15,610 nucleotides of DNA from an uncultured Faecalibaculum sp. (GCF_910588395.1 NZ_CAJUPA010000045.1:1-15610); one strand, 5' to 3'. Counted from the stretch's first letter, positions 5,948 through 14,001 are shown. Translations and numbers: made by a program. The notes: a model not told the origin generated them from the sequence alone.

Positions 5948-6705
5948 AACCGAGAGTTCTGATCGCCGCCGGCGGACAGCGGGCGGCTTTTCTGGCCAAC
6001 CTGCTCCACGACAAAGGCTATCCCGTATCTCTGATTGCCCGCAGCCGGCAGGAGGCAGAAAATCTGCCCACAGAAAAAGGTGTGGATGTGTTCTACGGCA
6101 ATCCCGCCAAACCCTATGTGCTGGAACAGGCCGGGGCAGACCAGGCCGGGATGATTGCCGCCATGAGCGAATCCGATGCCGCCAACCTGGTGATCTGTCT
6201 GCTGGCGAAAAAACGCTTCGGGATCCCCTGGACCATTTCCCTGCTGGCAGATGAACAGAAAGCGGTGTTCTTCCGCCGGGCCGGCGTGGATCAGACCGTA
6301 TGTGCCTCCTCCGTGATCAGCGGCCTGCTGGAACAGCAGATCCTTTCCGGACACCTGGCCCAGAGTCTGGAAACCGGCGGCAGAACAAATGCCGCCACCC
6401 CCGCTGCTGCCGCCGCAGAATTCTCGTCCCCGGTCCTGTTTCAGATTTCCGTTGCGGACAGCAGTCCCTACGTGACCAGAACCCTGGATGAGATCCCGCT
6501 GCCCAAAGGCAGCATCGTCTCCAGTATTGTGCACAACGGCCGCATGGAGATTCCCTCGGGCAGCAGCCGGCTGTTCTCCGGGGATTCGCTGATCATCGTC
6601 GCGGACCAGGGCATGGAACAGCAGATTGCCACGCTCTTCAACCTGGAGGAAGAGCTGACGCCCATTGCCCTGAACAGCCGGGCGGGAGCCGGACAGAATG
6701 ACTGA
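5944..6705 (+). CDS. TrkA-family potassium-uptake protein (TrkA-N + TrkA-C)
   Basis: Second regulatory subunit of the Trk/Ktr system, 253 residues. ATG 5944 is chosen because GGAGG lies 7 bases upstream and it overlaps the preceding stop by ATGA. Residues 1-125 form a Rossmann-like TrkA-N domain (VLIAAGGQRAAFLANLL, later MIAAMSESDAANLVICLLAKK). Its nucleotide loop is degenerate: AAGGQRA replaces GxGxxG, and the strand-2 acidic residue is replaced (SLIARSRQ). Residues 126-163 include an Ala-rich linker (AATPAAAAAEF). Residues about 164-235 are a TrkA-C (RCK_C) domain ending GDSLIIVADQ. Paired with the N-only protein upstream, which keeps the canonical loop, it may dimerise so that only one partner binds nucleotide. 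It overlaps trkH by 8 bases, typical of a coupled channel operon. Confidence 0.88.
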   Translation: MKPRVLIAAGGQRAAFLANLLHDKGYPVSLIARSRQEAENLPTEKGVDVFYGNPAKPYVLEQAGADQAGMIAAMSESDAANLVICLLAKKRFGIPWTISLLADEQKAVFFRRAGVDQTVCASSVISGLLEQQILSGHLAQSLETGGRTNAATPAAAAAEFSSPVLFQISVADSSPYVTRTLDEIPLPKGSIVSSIVHNGRMEIPSGSSRLFSGDSLIIVADQGMEQQIATLFNLEEELTPIALNSRAGAGQND

Positions 6706-8176
6706 AACCTTCAGCAGACAGCGCAGACCAGGGCTCATTGACCGCAAAAGCCTGGGGGACATCATGCTGATCATCGCCGGCTGCCTGATCGTTTCCCTGG
6801 CTGGCTGTCTGTTTGAACCTGCCAGCCTGTCGCAGGCCTGGGCCTTTCTGCTGCCTGCGGGCATTTCCGCAGCCGCAGGTCTTGCCCTGCGGCTTCTGGC
6901 AAAATCCGACAGACCGCTGGTCCGGCACTGGGATGCCCTCACCGTGGTCGCCGGCTGGCTCTGGGGATTTTTCATCGGGGCGCTGCCCTTCTGGCTGCTG
7001 TGTCAGCTGACACCGGTACAGGCGCTGTTTGAATCCGTCAGCGGCTGGACCATCACCGGGCTCTCGGTGATGGACGTGGAAGCCCAGTCACGGCTGATTC
7101 TCTTTTACCGGTCCTTCATGCAGTACTGCGGCGGACTGGGGTTCCTGCTCATGATGGCCATGCTCATTCAGAACCGGCAGTCCGCGGCACTCTACGCTGC
7201 CGAAGGGCACGCCGACTGGCTGGTGCCCAATCTCATGGCCACCGCCCGGACCATTCTGAAAATCTATCTGCTGTTTCTGGCCGGCGGCATTCTGGCTTAC
7301 CTGCTGGCAGGCGTGTCCTTCTTTGATGCCCTGTGCACCACCATGTGCGCTCTGTCCACCGGCGGATTTGCCAACTACGGCGCCAGTGTCGGTCACTGGC
7401 ATTCCGCAGCGATCTCTCTGATCACCATCGTGCTCATGATTGCCGGCACCACCAACTTCCTGATTCTGGCACTGCTGCTCAAAGGCAGGTTCCGGCGGGT
7501 ATCCCGGATCACCGAAGTCCGGCTGGGCGCCGTGATCCTGGTCATTGCCACGGCGGGAATCTCCCTGCTGCTGATGGATGCCTTCGGACTGGCCTGGCCT
7601 GCGGCCCTGCTGGAATCACTCTTTGAAGCGGTATCCGCCCTGTCCACCTCCGGTTTCTCCCTGATGTCCTACACCGGCTGGCCGCCGGCTGCCATCGGGA
7701 TCATGATCGTGCTCATGCTCTGCGGCGGGGGACTGGGATCCACCGCCGGCGGCATCAAGCTCTTCCGTGTGGCCATTGCCAGCAGACTGGTCACCAACCG
7801 GATCATGAAGAAAGCGGACCCGGCCAGACAGGTCCTGACTCCCTCGATCACCACGCCGCAGCGGACCGGGGCCATTTCCGACAGTCAGTTCAAGGATGCG
7901 GCAGGTTTCATCCTGCTGTATCTGGTCATTTTTCTCACCGGCTCCATTCTGCTGGCCGCCAGTGCCGGCTGTTCCATGCAGGATGCATTCTTCGAATTTG
8001 CTTCTTCCCTGGGGACCGTGGGCCTCTCCGTGGGAGTGACGTCGGCTGCAGCCAGTGCCGGTACGCTGCTGATCGAAATCACCGGCATGATCCTGGGACG
8101 TCTGGAGCTGTTCCTGGTGTTCACGGCTCTGATCACCCTGGGACGCCGGCTGTTCCGGCCCGGTTCCCTGAACTGA
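6698..8176 (+). CDS. TrkH/KtrB-family potassium channel subunit
   Basis: Integral membrane K+-translocating subunit, 492 residues, last gene of the operon; its ATG lies inside the end of the TrkA gene (8-base overlap). The four-fold MPM architecture is visible. The P-loops are TITGLS (118-123), STGGF (220-224), STSGF (316-320) and LGTVGLSVG (438-446), and each keeps its filter glycine (121, 223, 319, 442). The intramembrane stretch GGGLGSTAGGIKLFR (343-357) and the C-terminal MILGRLELF (464-472) are family signatures. Hydrophobic helices run throughout, with an extended N-terminus about 20 residues long before the first helix. Length and gene order (TrkA subunits, then TrkH) are normal. Whether it is K+-only or also Na+-dependent cannot be told. 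A terminator follows. Confidence 0.95.
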   Translation: MTETFSRQRRPGLIDRKSLGDIMLIIAGCLIVSLAGCLFEPASLSQAWAFLLPAGISAAAGLALRLLAKSDRPLVRHWDALTVVAGWLWGFFIGALPFWLLCQLTPVQALFESVSGWTITGLSVMDVEAQSRLILFYRSFMQYCGGLGFLLMMAMLIQNRQSAALYAAEGHADWLVPNLMATARTILKIYLLFLAGGILAYLLAGVSFFDALCTTMCALSTGGFANYGASVGHWHSAAISLITIVLMIAGTTNFLILALLLKGRFRRVSRITEVRLGAVILVIATAGISLLLMDAFGLAWPAALLESLFEAVSALSTSGFSLMSYTGWPPAAIGIMIVLMLCGGGLGSTAGGIKLFRVAIASRLVTNRIMKKADPARQVLTPSITTPQRTGAISDSQFKDAAGFILLYLVIFLTGSILLAASAGCSMQDAFFEFASSLGTVGLSVGVTSAAASAGTLLIEITGMILGRLELFLVFTALITLGRRLFRPGSLN

Positions 8177-8215
8177 TGCCGCAGCCTGCTGCGGGCTGAT
8201 CCATGAGGAATACGC

Positions 8216-8256
8216 AAAAGAGATCCGTCTTTCCCGATTGAGGCGGATCTCTTTTT
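8216..8256. terminator. bidirectional terminator between trkH and the DUF488 gene
   Basis: A perfect 12-bp stem (AAAAGAGATCCG at 8216-8227 with CGGATCTCTTTT at 8244-8255) and a 16-base loop are flanked by A and T tracts. It can end the trk operon on the plus strand and the convergent pair on the minus strand. Confidence 0.85.
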
Positions 8257-8360
8257 GCATTGGTCTGATATGGTCTGTGGGTGATTTTCCCACGGTCAGG
8301 CAGCATCTGCCGCGCTCATTTCATGCCCTGTCAGGGCGCAGCCCCATCGGCATCCTGGAA

Positions 8361-8735
8361 TCACGACCTGACGCCTTTTTCCTCCAGCCAGTTTTTCAGC
8401 ACCAGCGCATTGTTGTGCTCCCGGTCCCTGCTGGCATACAGCAGTGTGACATTGCCCTGTTTCAGCAGGTCCCGGACATGATCTGCGAACTGCGCCGCTT
8501 CACAGGACTCCTCCAGCTGCCGGCGGTACAAGCGGGCGAACTCTTCAAAGGGCAGTTCTCCCTCATGAAAGGCTTTGCGCAGATCCGCGGCGGGGGCAAT
8601 CGCCTTGTCCCATTCCGCCAGATCGGCTTTCGCTCTGGATTCTCCCCGGGGCCAGAGGCGGTCCACCAGAATCCGGGTTCCGTCTTCCGGGGTTTCCGGG
8701 TCATAACTCCGTTTGATGTTCAGTTTATGCTGCAT
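8361..8735 (-). CDS. DUF488 family protein (YeaO-like)
   Basis: A 124-residue soluble protein of unknown role. It carries the DUF488/YeaO signatures in order: IKRSYDP near the N-terminus, GTRILVDRLWPRG (19-31), then AEWDKAIAP and LRKAFHEG, the LYRRQLEE helix, and VTLLYASRDREHNNALVLKNWL toward the end. Length is normal for the family. Its ATG at 8735 lies inside the last codons of the upstream glycosylase-like gene (11-base overlap), with GGAG 7 bases before it, so the two are co-transcribed and probably translationally coupled. The family has no settled biochemical function. The region between its stop and the shared terminator (8257-8360) holds no gene; a small GTGGG...CCCAC hairpin is present there. 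Confidence 0.92.
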   Translation of the reverse strand: MQHKLNIKRSYDPETPEDGTRILVDRLWPRGESRAKADLAEWDKAIAPAADLRKAFHEGELPFEEFARLYRRQLEESCEAAQFADHVRDLLKQGNVTLLYASRDREHNNALVLKNWLEEKGVRS

Positions 8736-9465
8736 GATGATTCTCCTCCTTTTTCAGGGCGTTCTCCAGCTGCCGGTTGATGGAATCCAGGTTTTCTTCC
8801 AGCTGACGGAAGCGATGTCCGTTGGCGCCGGAGGGATGGGGAAAGCCATGGATGATCCGCTCTTCGGGGATTGCACCGGACAGAATCAGCTGTTCATCCA
8901 CGCACTTGCCCAGGGGAATGAACACCGCATCCGGATATGTGTTCAGAATCTTTTTCAGCTGCCTTTCGCAGATTTCCGTGAGCATGGGCGACTTGCTGAT
9001 TTTCGGTGCATGACCTGTGTAGTTTTTCCCTTGTCGGAACACGGGATAGGGCAGCAGGGCGGTGTTGTCCATGAGATGGCAGTCCGGTTCAAAGAGATCC
9101 GCACAGTCCCGTATGCCCAGCAGTTCTGGCAGGTTTGTCCGGTTGGCCAGGGCAATGAGGTTGCGGCGCATGGATTTTCCGAACCGGGCATGCACCTTGG
9201 CAGCGCGCAGCACTTCTTCCCCGGGCTGGCTGCTGTATTCACGGACCAGGTCGAAGGACAGCTTCATCTGCTCAAAACCCGGGCAGATTCCAATGAACAC
9301 CACTCTGGCATCCGGATCCATCCAGTCGGTATGGGCGGAATAGTATTCTGCAAGACCGGTTTCCGGCTCCCGGGCCAGCAGCAGCTGATCCATATCTGTT
9401 TTGTCCAGCCGGGCCATGGAGTCCATCACCGGGCCAAACTTCCGGTAATTGCTGCAGTCTGTCAC
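8725..9465 (-). CDS. uracil-DNA glycosylase-like family protein
   Basis: A predicted member of the uracil-DNA-glycosylase superfamily, 246 residues, which would excise damaged bases from DNA; activity is not certain. The superfamily landmarks are motif A at 59-66 (GICPGFEQ, preceded by the strand ARVVFI) and the C-terminal motif HPSG at about 210-213 within HGFPHPSGANGHR. Between them lie LLPYPVF, KISKSP and the strand VFIPLGKCVDEQL. Motif A lacks the Asp-Pro-Tyr of family 1 enzymes, so the catalytic residue is unclear. The GTG at 9465 is taken as the start because AAAGGAG precedes it by 8 bases and a TATACT promoter lies just upstream. The in-frame sequence further upstream (to 9858) lies over the divergent methionine-sulfoxide-reductase gene and reads as noise. 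It is followed by the overlapping DUF488 gene. Confidence 0.8.
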   Translation of the reverse strand: MTDCSNYRKFGPVMDSMARLDKTDMDQLLLAREPETGLAEYYSAHTDWMDPDARVVFIGICPGFEQMKLSFDLVREYSSQPGEEVLRAAKVHARFGKSMRRNLIALANRTNLPELLGIRDCADLFEPDCHLMDNTALLPYPVFRQGKNYTGHAPKISKSPMLTEICERQLKKILNTYPDAVFIPLGKCVDEQLILSGAIPEERIIHGFPHPSGANGHRFRQLEENLDSINRQLENALKKEENHHAA

Positions 9466-9491
9466 AGCCTCTCTCCTTTCCTTCTGCCTGC

Positions 9492-9497
9492 AGTATA
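9492..9497 (-). promoter_or_regulatory. -10 element of the glycosylase-DUF488 pair
   Basis: On the minus strand TATACT lies about 27 bases before GTG 9465. No good -35 is present at 16-18 bases. The 114-base gap to the divergent gene contains nothing else of note. Confidence 0.4.
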
Positions 9498-9564
9498 GTG
9501 CGGTGCCGCCTGTCAGGGACAGCTGCGTGCTTTTGCCCGGTGACTGCTGTGCGGACTCCGGATG

Positions 9565-9573
9565 TGGTATAAC
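9565..9573 (+). promoter_or_regulatory. extended -10 promoter of the fRMsr-like gene
   Basis: TGGTATAAC at 9565-9573 is an extended -10 (TGnTATAAT with one mismatch). It ends 6 bases before ATG 9580, so transcription would begin at or next to the start codon. No ribosome site is present, which fits a leaderless mRNA. Confidence 0.45.
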
Positions 9574-9579
9574 ACAGTC

Positions 9580-10059
9580 ATGAACCACAACACCATTCTC
9601 ACAGAACAGGCCCGGGCGCTCAGTCAGGGCTGCCACCCCCTGTCTGCCATCTGCAACATTCTGTCTCTTGTGTACTGGTCTGACGAAACCATCAACTGGT
9701 CCGGTCTGTATCTCCGGGATGGTGATCAGCTGTATCTGGGCCCGTTCATGGGCAAGCCCGCCTGTACGTCCATTCCCCTGGGAACCGGCGTGGTGGGCAC
9801 CTGCGCGGCGAAACAGGAAGCCCTCCTGGTGCCGGATGTGCATGCCTTTACGGGGCACATTGCCTGTGACAGCGATTCCCGCAGCGAAGCCGTGTTCCCG
9901 CTAATGGAAGACGGAACCTGCATCGCCGTGCTGGACATTGACTGTCTGGAAACTGACGGCATTTCCCGCGGGGAATTTGAGAGCTTCCGGGACATCGCCG
10001 GCATGCTGGAACCCCTGCTGCGTCAGCTGAGACAGCAGACTCTGCCGTTTTCGGCATAA
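9580..10059 (+). CDS. free methionine-(R)-sulfoxide reductase-type GAF protein
   Basis: Cytosolic repair enzyme expected to reduce free L-methionine-(R)-sulfoxide with thioredoxin, 159 residues, a single GAF domain. Family signatures are NWSGLYL (39-45), LGPFMGKPACTSIPLGTG (53-70), VPDVHAFTGHIACDSDSRSE (84-103) and VLDIDC. Two of the three family cysteines are in place: Cys62 and Cys96 (equivalents of E. coli Cys84 and the catalytic Cys118). The position of the third (E. coli Cys94) is Val72, with a new Cys75 three residues on. ATG 9580 is chosen over an in-frame ATG at 9562 because the latter would lie within the promoter. Neither has a ribosome site. The gene is divergent from the glycosylase pair and ends at its own terminator. 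Confidence 0.88.
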   Translation: MNHNTILTEQARALSQGCHPLSAICNILSLVYWSDETINWSGLYLRDGDQLYLGPFMGKPACTSIPLGTGVVGTCAAKQEALLVPDVHAFTGHIACDSDSRSEAVFPLMEDGTCIAVLDIDCLETDGISRGEFESFRDIAGMLEPLLRQLRQQTLPFSA

Positions 10060-10096
10060 GCATCTGTCCCCGGCCATCACCCTTTCCCATCCCATT

Positions 10097-10130
10097 GGAA
10101 AAGGCATCCGTTTTACCGGATGCCCTTTTC
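10097..10130. terminator. bidirectional terminator between the fRMsr gene and galK
   Basis: GGCATCCG (10103-10110) pairs with CGGATGCC (10117-10124) around a six-base loop. Flanking AAAA and CTTTT extend the stem with one bulge, so it can act for both converging transcripts. Confidence 0.8.
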
Positions 10131-10158
10131 GCGTATTCTCTTTCGTACCGGTTTCCGT

Positions 10159-11433
10159 TTACAGCACCTGGTGGCCGCCGTATTTGCGGATCTTCAGCAC
10201 ATGACAGCTGCCCGGCCCGAAACAGCTCTCCAGCAGTTCCTTGAACGCCGGCACTTTCTCATCCGGCACAAAGGCCTGGATCGTACCGGCAAATCCGCCG
10301 CCGTGCACCCGGCTGGCTCCGGTTCCTTCCAGTGCCTGCTGGGCCAGTGCCAGTCCCAGCGCCACTTCCATCTGCCGGTCGGCGCCTTTGGGGAACACAT
10401 TCTGCAGGTATTCAAAGGAAGAGTTTCCCGAGGCATTGATACCCGCCAGGAACGCGTCAAAATCATCTGCCTTCAGTGCCTGAACGATATCAGGCACCCG
10501 GCGGTTTTCGTTGAAGAAATGCACCGCCCGCAGCACCGCCCGGTCCCCGCATTCTTTGCGCAGAGCCGGCAGCGAGGCATAGAACGCCGCTTCATCCACC
10601 TGACGCAGTACGTCTTTGCCCATGGCCCGGGCCACGGATTTCATTTCCTGGGGAATCGCCGCGTATTCATCGGTGAGATCCGCGTGGGAGCCTTTGGTGT
10701 CCACGATACACAGGGAGTGCCCGTATTTCGCAAAATCCACCGGAATGGGCTCGATCACCGGCTGTTTCGGGTCATTGAAATCGATTGTCACCAGACCGCC
10801 GCAGGCACAGGCGCACTGATCCATCAGACCGCAGGGCTTGCCGAAATACTCGTTTTCGGCATACTGGGCGATTTTTGCGATCTCCGGCAGCGGCACGGTG
10901 TTGTCATTGTAGAACCCGTTCAGGATGCACCCGATCAGCACTTCAAAGCTGGCGGAGGAGGACAGACCGGCACCGGCCAGGACGTTGCTGGTGACAAAGG
11001 CTTTCATGCCCCCGGTGTGGTACCCGTCGTTCACAAATCCCTGGTATACCCCTTTGATCAGGGCCTCGCTGGTTCCTTCCTGCGCCGGATCCTTTGTCAG
11101 ATCCGCGGTGGACAGAGGAGCAATGTCAAAGGCATCGCTCACCACTTCAATCACATCATCGGCTTTGGCGGCCACGCCAATGGAATCCAGGTTCACGCTG
11201 GCAGCCAGGACCCGGCCATGCTGGTGGTCTGTGTGGTTGCCGGAGACCTCGGTGCGGCCGGCAGCGGTGAATACCGAGACCTCCAGGTCTCCGAAGTGTT
11301 CCATGAAGGAATTCAGAGCATAGACATAGCGGTCACGCTCCATGGCCACCATGTCCCTGTCTCCGTACAGATCCAGCAGCAGGTCATCGCAGGCCCCGGT
11401 TTCAAAATTCGTTCTGATTTCACTTGCTCTCAT
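10159..11433 (-). CDS. galK: galactokinase
   Basis: Phosphorylates galactose to galactose-1-phosphate with ATP, the entry step of the Leloir pathway; cytosolic, GHMP kinase family. The 424 residues show motif 1 GRTEVSGNHTDHQ (59-71), the phosphate-binding GAGLSSSAS (154-162), the catalytic Asp205 in CGLMDQ and motif 3 HGGGFAGTIQAF near the C-terminus. Motif 1 reads SGNHTDHQHG rather than the more familiar GEHTDYNGG, a form I know from some Firmicutes galactokinases. ATG 11433 is preferred over an in-frame TTG at 11445; it lies inside the 3' end of galM (14-base overlap), so translation is probably coupled. It is the last gene of the galT-galM-galK operon and ends before a bidirectional terminator. 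Confidence 0.95.
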   Translation of the reverse strand: MRASEIRTNFETGACDDLLLDLYGDRDMVAMERDRYVYALNSFMEHFGDLEVSVFTAAGRTEVSGNHTDHQHGRVLAASVNLDSIGVAAKADDVIEVVSDAFDIAPLSTADLTKDPAQEGTSEALIKGVYQGFVNDGYHTGGMKAFVTSNVLAGAGLSSSASFEVLIGCILNGFYNDNTVPLPEIAKIAQYAENEYFGKPCGLMDQCACACGGLVTIDFNDPKQPVIEPIPVDFAKYGHSLCIVDTKGSHADLTDEYAAIPQEMKSVARAMGKDVLRQVDEAAFYASLPALRKECGDRAVLRAVHFFNENRRVPDIVQALKADDFDAFLAGINASGNSSFEYLQNVFPKGADRQMEVALGLALAQQALEGTGASRVHGGGFAGTIQAFVPDEKVPAFKELLESCFGPGSCHVLKIRKYGGHQVL

Positions 11434-12439
11434 ATGCGGTGTCAAACTCGAAAGCCGTCCAGGCTTTCCAGGGTTCTCCTTTCTTCACAATCGTCCGGGA
11501 ATTCTCTTTCTCGATGTTGATGTCATCCGGGGCATATCCGGTTTCGATGCAGATACCCGTCTGGCGGTTCATGGGCAGATGATCCTTGCCGGGCTGACCG
11601 CCGAGATAATTGGCGGAGTAGATCTGACAGGCGGGCAGAGAGGTGGATACCCGCATTTCGATGCCGGTGCTGTCGCTGATCAGTCTGGCTGCGTCCTGAC
11701 TGCGCGTCAGGAAAAAGGGATGGTCCAGCCCGGTGGCGGTTTCAATCTGCGGATCGCCGCTCTCCAGTGCTTCCCGGACATACCGGGGCTGACGGAAATC
11801 AAAGGCTGTTCCTTCCACTTTCTGCCGGGTACCGGTGAACAGACCATCTTTGTCCACATGACCGAATTCGTCAGAAGCCAGCTGCAGGCGGTGACTGCCG
11901 ATGGAGGAAGCGTGGCCGTCCAGGTTGAAATAGGTGTGATTGGTGAGGTTCACCAGGGTCTGGCTGTCCGTGGTGGCTTCATATTCGATCACCAGTTTCG
12001 GTCCTTCCAGCCGATAGGTCACCGCGGCGTCCAGCGTGCCGGGATAGCCCTCTTCGCCTGCAGGGGAGTGAATTGTGAAGGTCACGCTGTCATCTGTGAG
12101 AGAAGCCACGTCGAACTTCCGGAACGAGAAGCCTTTCACCCCGCCATGGTTGCAGTTGGGTCCGTTGTTGACCGGGAGCTGATACTGCCGGCCGTCCAGC
12201 GTGAACTGCCCTTTGCGGATCCGGTTGGCGGTGCGGCCCACCACGGTTCCCAGGTAGCCCTGGTGCTTCTCATAATCCTCCAGGGATTCATACCCCAGCA
12301 CCACATCCTGCCAGTTGCCCGTTTTGTCCCGCACTTCCAGGGACAGCAGGGTGGCGCCCAGATCCATGAAGGTGGCTTTCAGATCCGGTCCTGTCAACTT
12401 CACCAGCGTGAAGCCCTGCCGTTGTTCAGTCGTTGTCAT
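11420..12439 (-). CDS. galM: aldose 1-epimerase (galactose mutarotase)
   Basis: Interconverts alpha and beta anomers of galactose so that galactokinase can use the alpha form; cytosolic. The 339 residues match the family in length and carry GRTANRI (68-74), NHGG with His98, NLTNHTYFNLDG with catalytic His168, and the catalytic base Glu299 in GICIETGYAPDDIN. The start ATG 12439 lies inside galT (14-base overlap) behind AGGTGA. It sits between galT and galK in the operon, as expected for galactose catabolism. No signal peptide is present. Confidence 0.95.
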   Translation of the reverse strand: MTTTEQRQGFTLVKLTGPDLKATFMDLGATLLSLEVRDKTGNWQDVVLGYESLEDYEKHQGYLGTVVGRTANRIRKGQFTLDGRQYQLPVNNGPNCNHGGVKGFSFRKFDVASLTDDSVTFTIHSPAGEEGYPGTLDAAVTYRLEGPKLVIEYEATTDSQTLVNLTNHTYFNLDGHASSIGSHRLQLASDEFGHVDKDGLFTGTRQKVEGTAFDFRQPRYVREALESGDPQIETATGLDHPFFLTRSQDAARLISDSTGIEMRVSTSLPACQIYSANYLGGQPGKDHLPMNRQTGICIETGYAPDDINIEKENSRTIVKKGEPWKAWTAFEFDTAYESK

Positions 12440-13907
12440 GTTTCACCTGTTCCAGGAAGCGCAGCGCTCCCTGCAGTCCTTTCTCATCCATCTTGTATAC
12501 GCCGGCATCTTCCAGCACGCAGACAAATTTGTCCGTGAGAGCCTGCTGCAGGAAGTCATCCATATCGGTCGTCCCGGTCCACTGCTCCTGCAGCTGTCCG
12601 ATCCACCGGGCGTGTTTGGCCAGCCGTTCGTCGTCTTCCACTGCCATGTTTCCCGCCAGCACATTCTCGATCAGCTTCATCTCATCCTTGAGTCGTGCGG
12701 GAAGGATCGCCAGACCCATGACTTCAATCAGCCCGATGTTTTCCTTCTTCACATGGTGGTGCTCAGCGTGGGGGTGGAAAATGCCCATGGGGTACTCTTC
12801 TGTGGTCCGGTTGTTGCGCAGCACCAGATCCAGTTCGTATACCCCGTCTTTTTTCCGGAGAATCGGCGTGATGGCATTGTGGCGCTCTCCGCCGGTTTCC
12901 CGGATGATGTCATTCTCCGGGTCCTCCCAGGCGATCCAGTCCGCCAGGATCCGGTCCGCCAGGGCAATCAGCGCTTCCCGGTGGGATGTGCGCAGCCGCA
13001 GCGTGGTCAGCGGCCAGTTCAGCAGATCCACGGAAATCCCGTCGATTTCAGTATGATGGCGCACGGTGGCATCTTCAATGGGAAAGTGGTGACGGCCCCC
13101 CTGATAGTGATCGTGGGTCAGGATCGAGCCCCCCACAATGGGGATGTCCGTGTTGGATCCCAGGGCGTAGTGCTCAAAGAGATCCGTAAAGTCCGCCAGG
13201 TGCTCAAAGGTGCCGTGGTCCACCCGCATGGGCACATGCTGTTCGTTGAAGATGATGCAGTGCTCGTTGTAGTAGATGTAGGGAGAATACTGCATGTAGT
13301 ATTTGTCCCCGCCAAGGTTCAGGGGAATGATCCGCAGGTTCTGTCTGGCCGGGTGGCTGGCATGGCCGGCAAAGCCCACATTCTCTTTGCACAGCAGGCA
13401 GGCGGGATACCCGGTGGATTTCTGCGTGCGGGCTGCCGCAATTTCCCGGGGATCCTTCTCCGGCTTGGAGAGGTTGATGGTGATCTGCATGGGTCCGTAG
13501 GGTGTGGGACGCTCGAATTTGATGTTTTTGTCTGTGCGGTCTTTGTGAATGTAGTTGGACCGGATGGACAGGTTGTAGAACCAGTCCGTGGCAGCCTGGG
13601 GATCCTTCGCATAAAGCTCCGTGAACCGCCGGTTCACTTCGCCGGGACGGGGCATGACGATGTCCATGATTTTCGCATCCAGCAGATCCCGTTCGGTCAC
13701 GGTGTCCTGGATCAGTCCCCGGCGCACGGCTTCATCCAGAAGCCGGTCCATGATCTCCGGCAGCCCGGCGTCCTGGACTTCCTGATGGTGAAACACCGGT
13801 TCACCGAACAGGGCAATCAGTTTATTGGCACAGTAGTCAGTCTCTTCCGGGTCAATCATCTGGTGATCCAGCGCATACCGGATCAGCTGTTCAAGAGTTT
13901 CCTGCAT
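12426..13907 (-). CDS. galT: UDP-glucose--hexose-1-phosphate uridylyltransferase, class II
   Basis: Exchanges UMP between UDP-glucose and galactose-1-phosphate in the Leloir pathway; cytosolic. At 493 residues it is the longer Firmicutes-type GalT rather than the roughly 350-residue enterobacterial enzyme. The active-site histidine motif is THDHYQGGRHHFP, with His265 and His267 in HDHYQ. Other landmarks are CLLCKENVGFAGHASHPARQN (from residue 170), YSPYIYYNEHCIIF (208-221) and YPMGIFHPHAEHHHVKKENI in the C-terminal half. ATG 13907 follows AGAGGAG. It is first in the operon, behind a well-formed promoter and two cre/LacI-type operators. No galE is present nearby, so UDP-galactose 4-epimerase must be encoded elsewhere. 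Confidence 0.96.
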   Translation of the reverse strand: MQETLEQLIRYALDHQMIDPEETDYCANKLIALFGEPVFHHQEVQDAGLPEIMDRLLDEAVRRGLIQDTVTERDLLDAKIMDIVMPRPGEVNRRFTELYAKDPQAATDWFYNLSIRSNYIHKDRTDKNIKFERPTPYGPMQITINLSKPEKDPREIAAARTQKSTGYPACLLCKENVGFAGHASHPARQNLRIIPLNLGGDKYYMQYSPYIYYNEHCIIFNEQHVPMRVDHGTFEHLADFTDLFEHYALGSNTDIPIVGGSILTHDHYQGGRHHFPIEDATVRHHTEIDGISVDLLNWPLTTLRLRTSHREALIALADRILADWIAWEDPENDIIRETGGERHNAITPILRKKDGVYELDLVLRNNRTTEEYPMGIFHPHAEHHHVKKENIGLIEVMGLAILPARLKDEMKLIENVLAGNMAVEDDERLAKHARWIGQLQEQWTGTTDMDDFLQQALTDKFVCVLEDAGVYKMDEKGLQGALRFLEQVKHDND

Positions 13908-13936
13908 ACTAAATTCTCCTCTTCTTAATTACCTGT

Positions 13937-13966
13937 ATTGTAGCCAGCTCCCGGTTCCCCCGTCAA
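13937..13966 (-). promoter_or_regulatory. sigma-A promoter of the galT-galM-galK operon
   Basis: On the minus strand TTGACG (13966-13961) and TACAAT (13942-13937) are 18 bases apart; both elements match 5 of 6 consensus bases. Transcription would start near 13930, about 23 bases before ATG 13907. Confidence 0.75.
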
Positions 13967-13971
13967 CAAGA

Positions 13972-14001
13972 TTTACTAAATTCACTAATGTTTTTTACTA
14001 A
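13972..14001. repeat. three TTYACTAA boxes upstream of the gal promoter
   Basis: TTTACTAA at 13972-13979, TTCACTAA at 13981-13988 and TTTACTAA at 13994-14001 lie immediately upstream of the -35. The related TACTAAATTC recurs at 13907-13916 and 13974-13983. The spacing (9 and 13) is irregular, so this may be an activator site or simply an AT-rich UP-like element. Confidence 0.4.

Noticed and set aside
4939..6975. 678-codon open frame on the minus strand across the trk operon
   Set aside because: It is antisense to genes with clear TPR, TrkA and TrkH motifs; its translation shows no recognisable domain. Long antisense frames are expected at this GC content.
9466..9858. Upstream extension of the glycosylase-like frame
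   Set aside because: It overlaps the divergent fRMsr-like gene, and the translation looks random; the GTG at 9465 has a ribosome site and promoter.
10120..11520. 466-codon plus-strand frame over galK
   Set aside because: The minus-strand galK carries all three GHMP-kinase motifs; the plus-strand frame is its shadow and has no ribosome site or domain.
12315..13928. 537-codon plus-strand frame over galT
   Set aside because: Antisense to an unmistakable GalT; no independent support.
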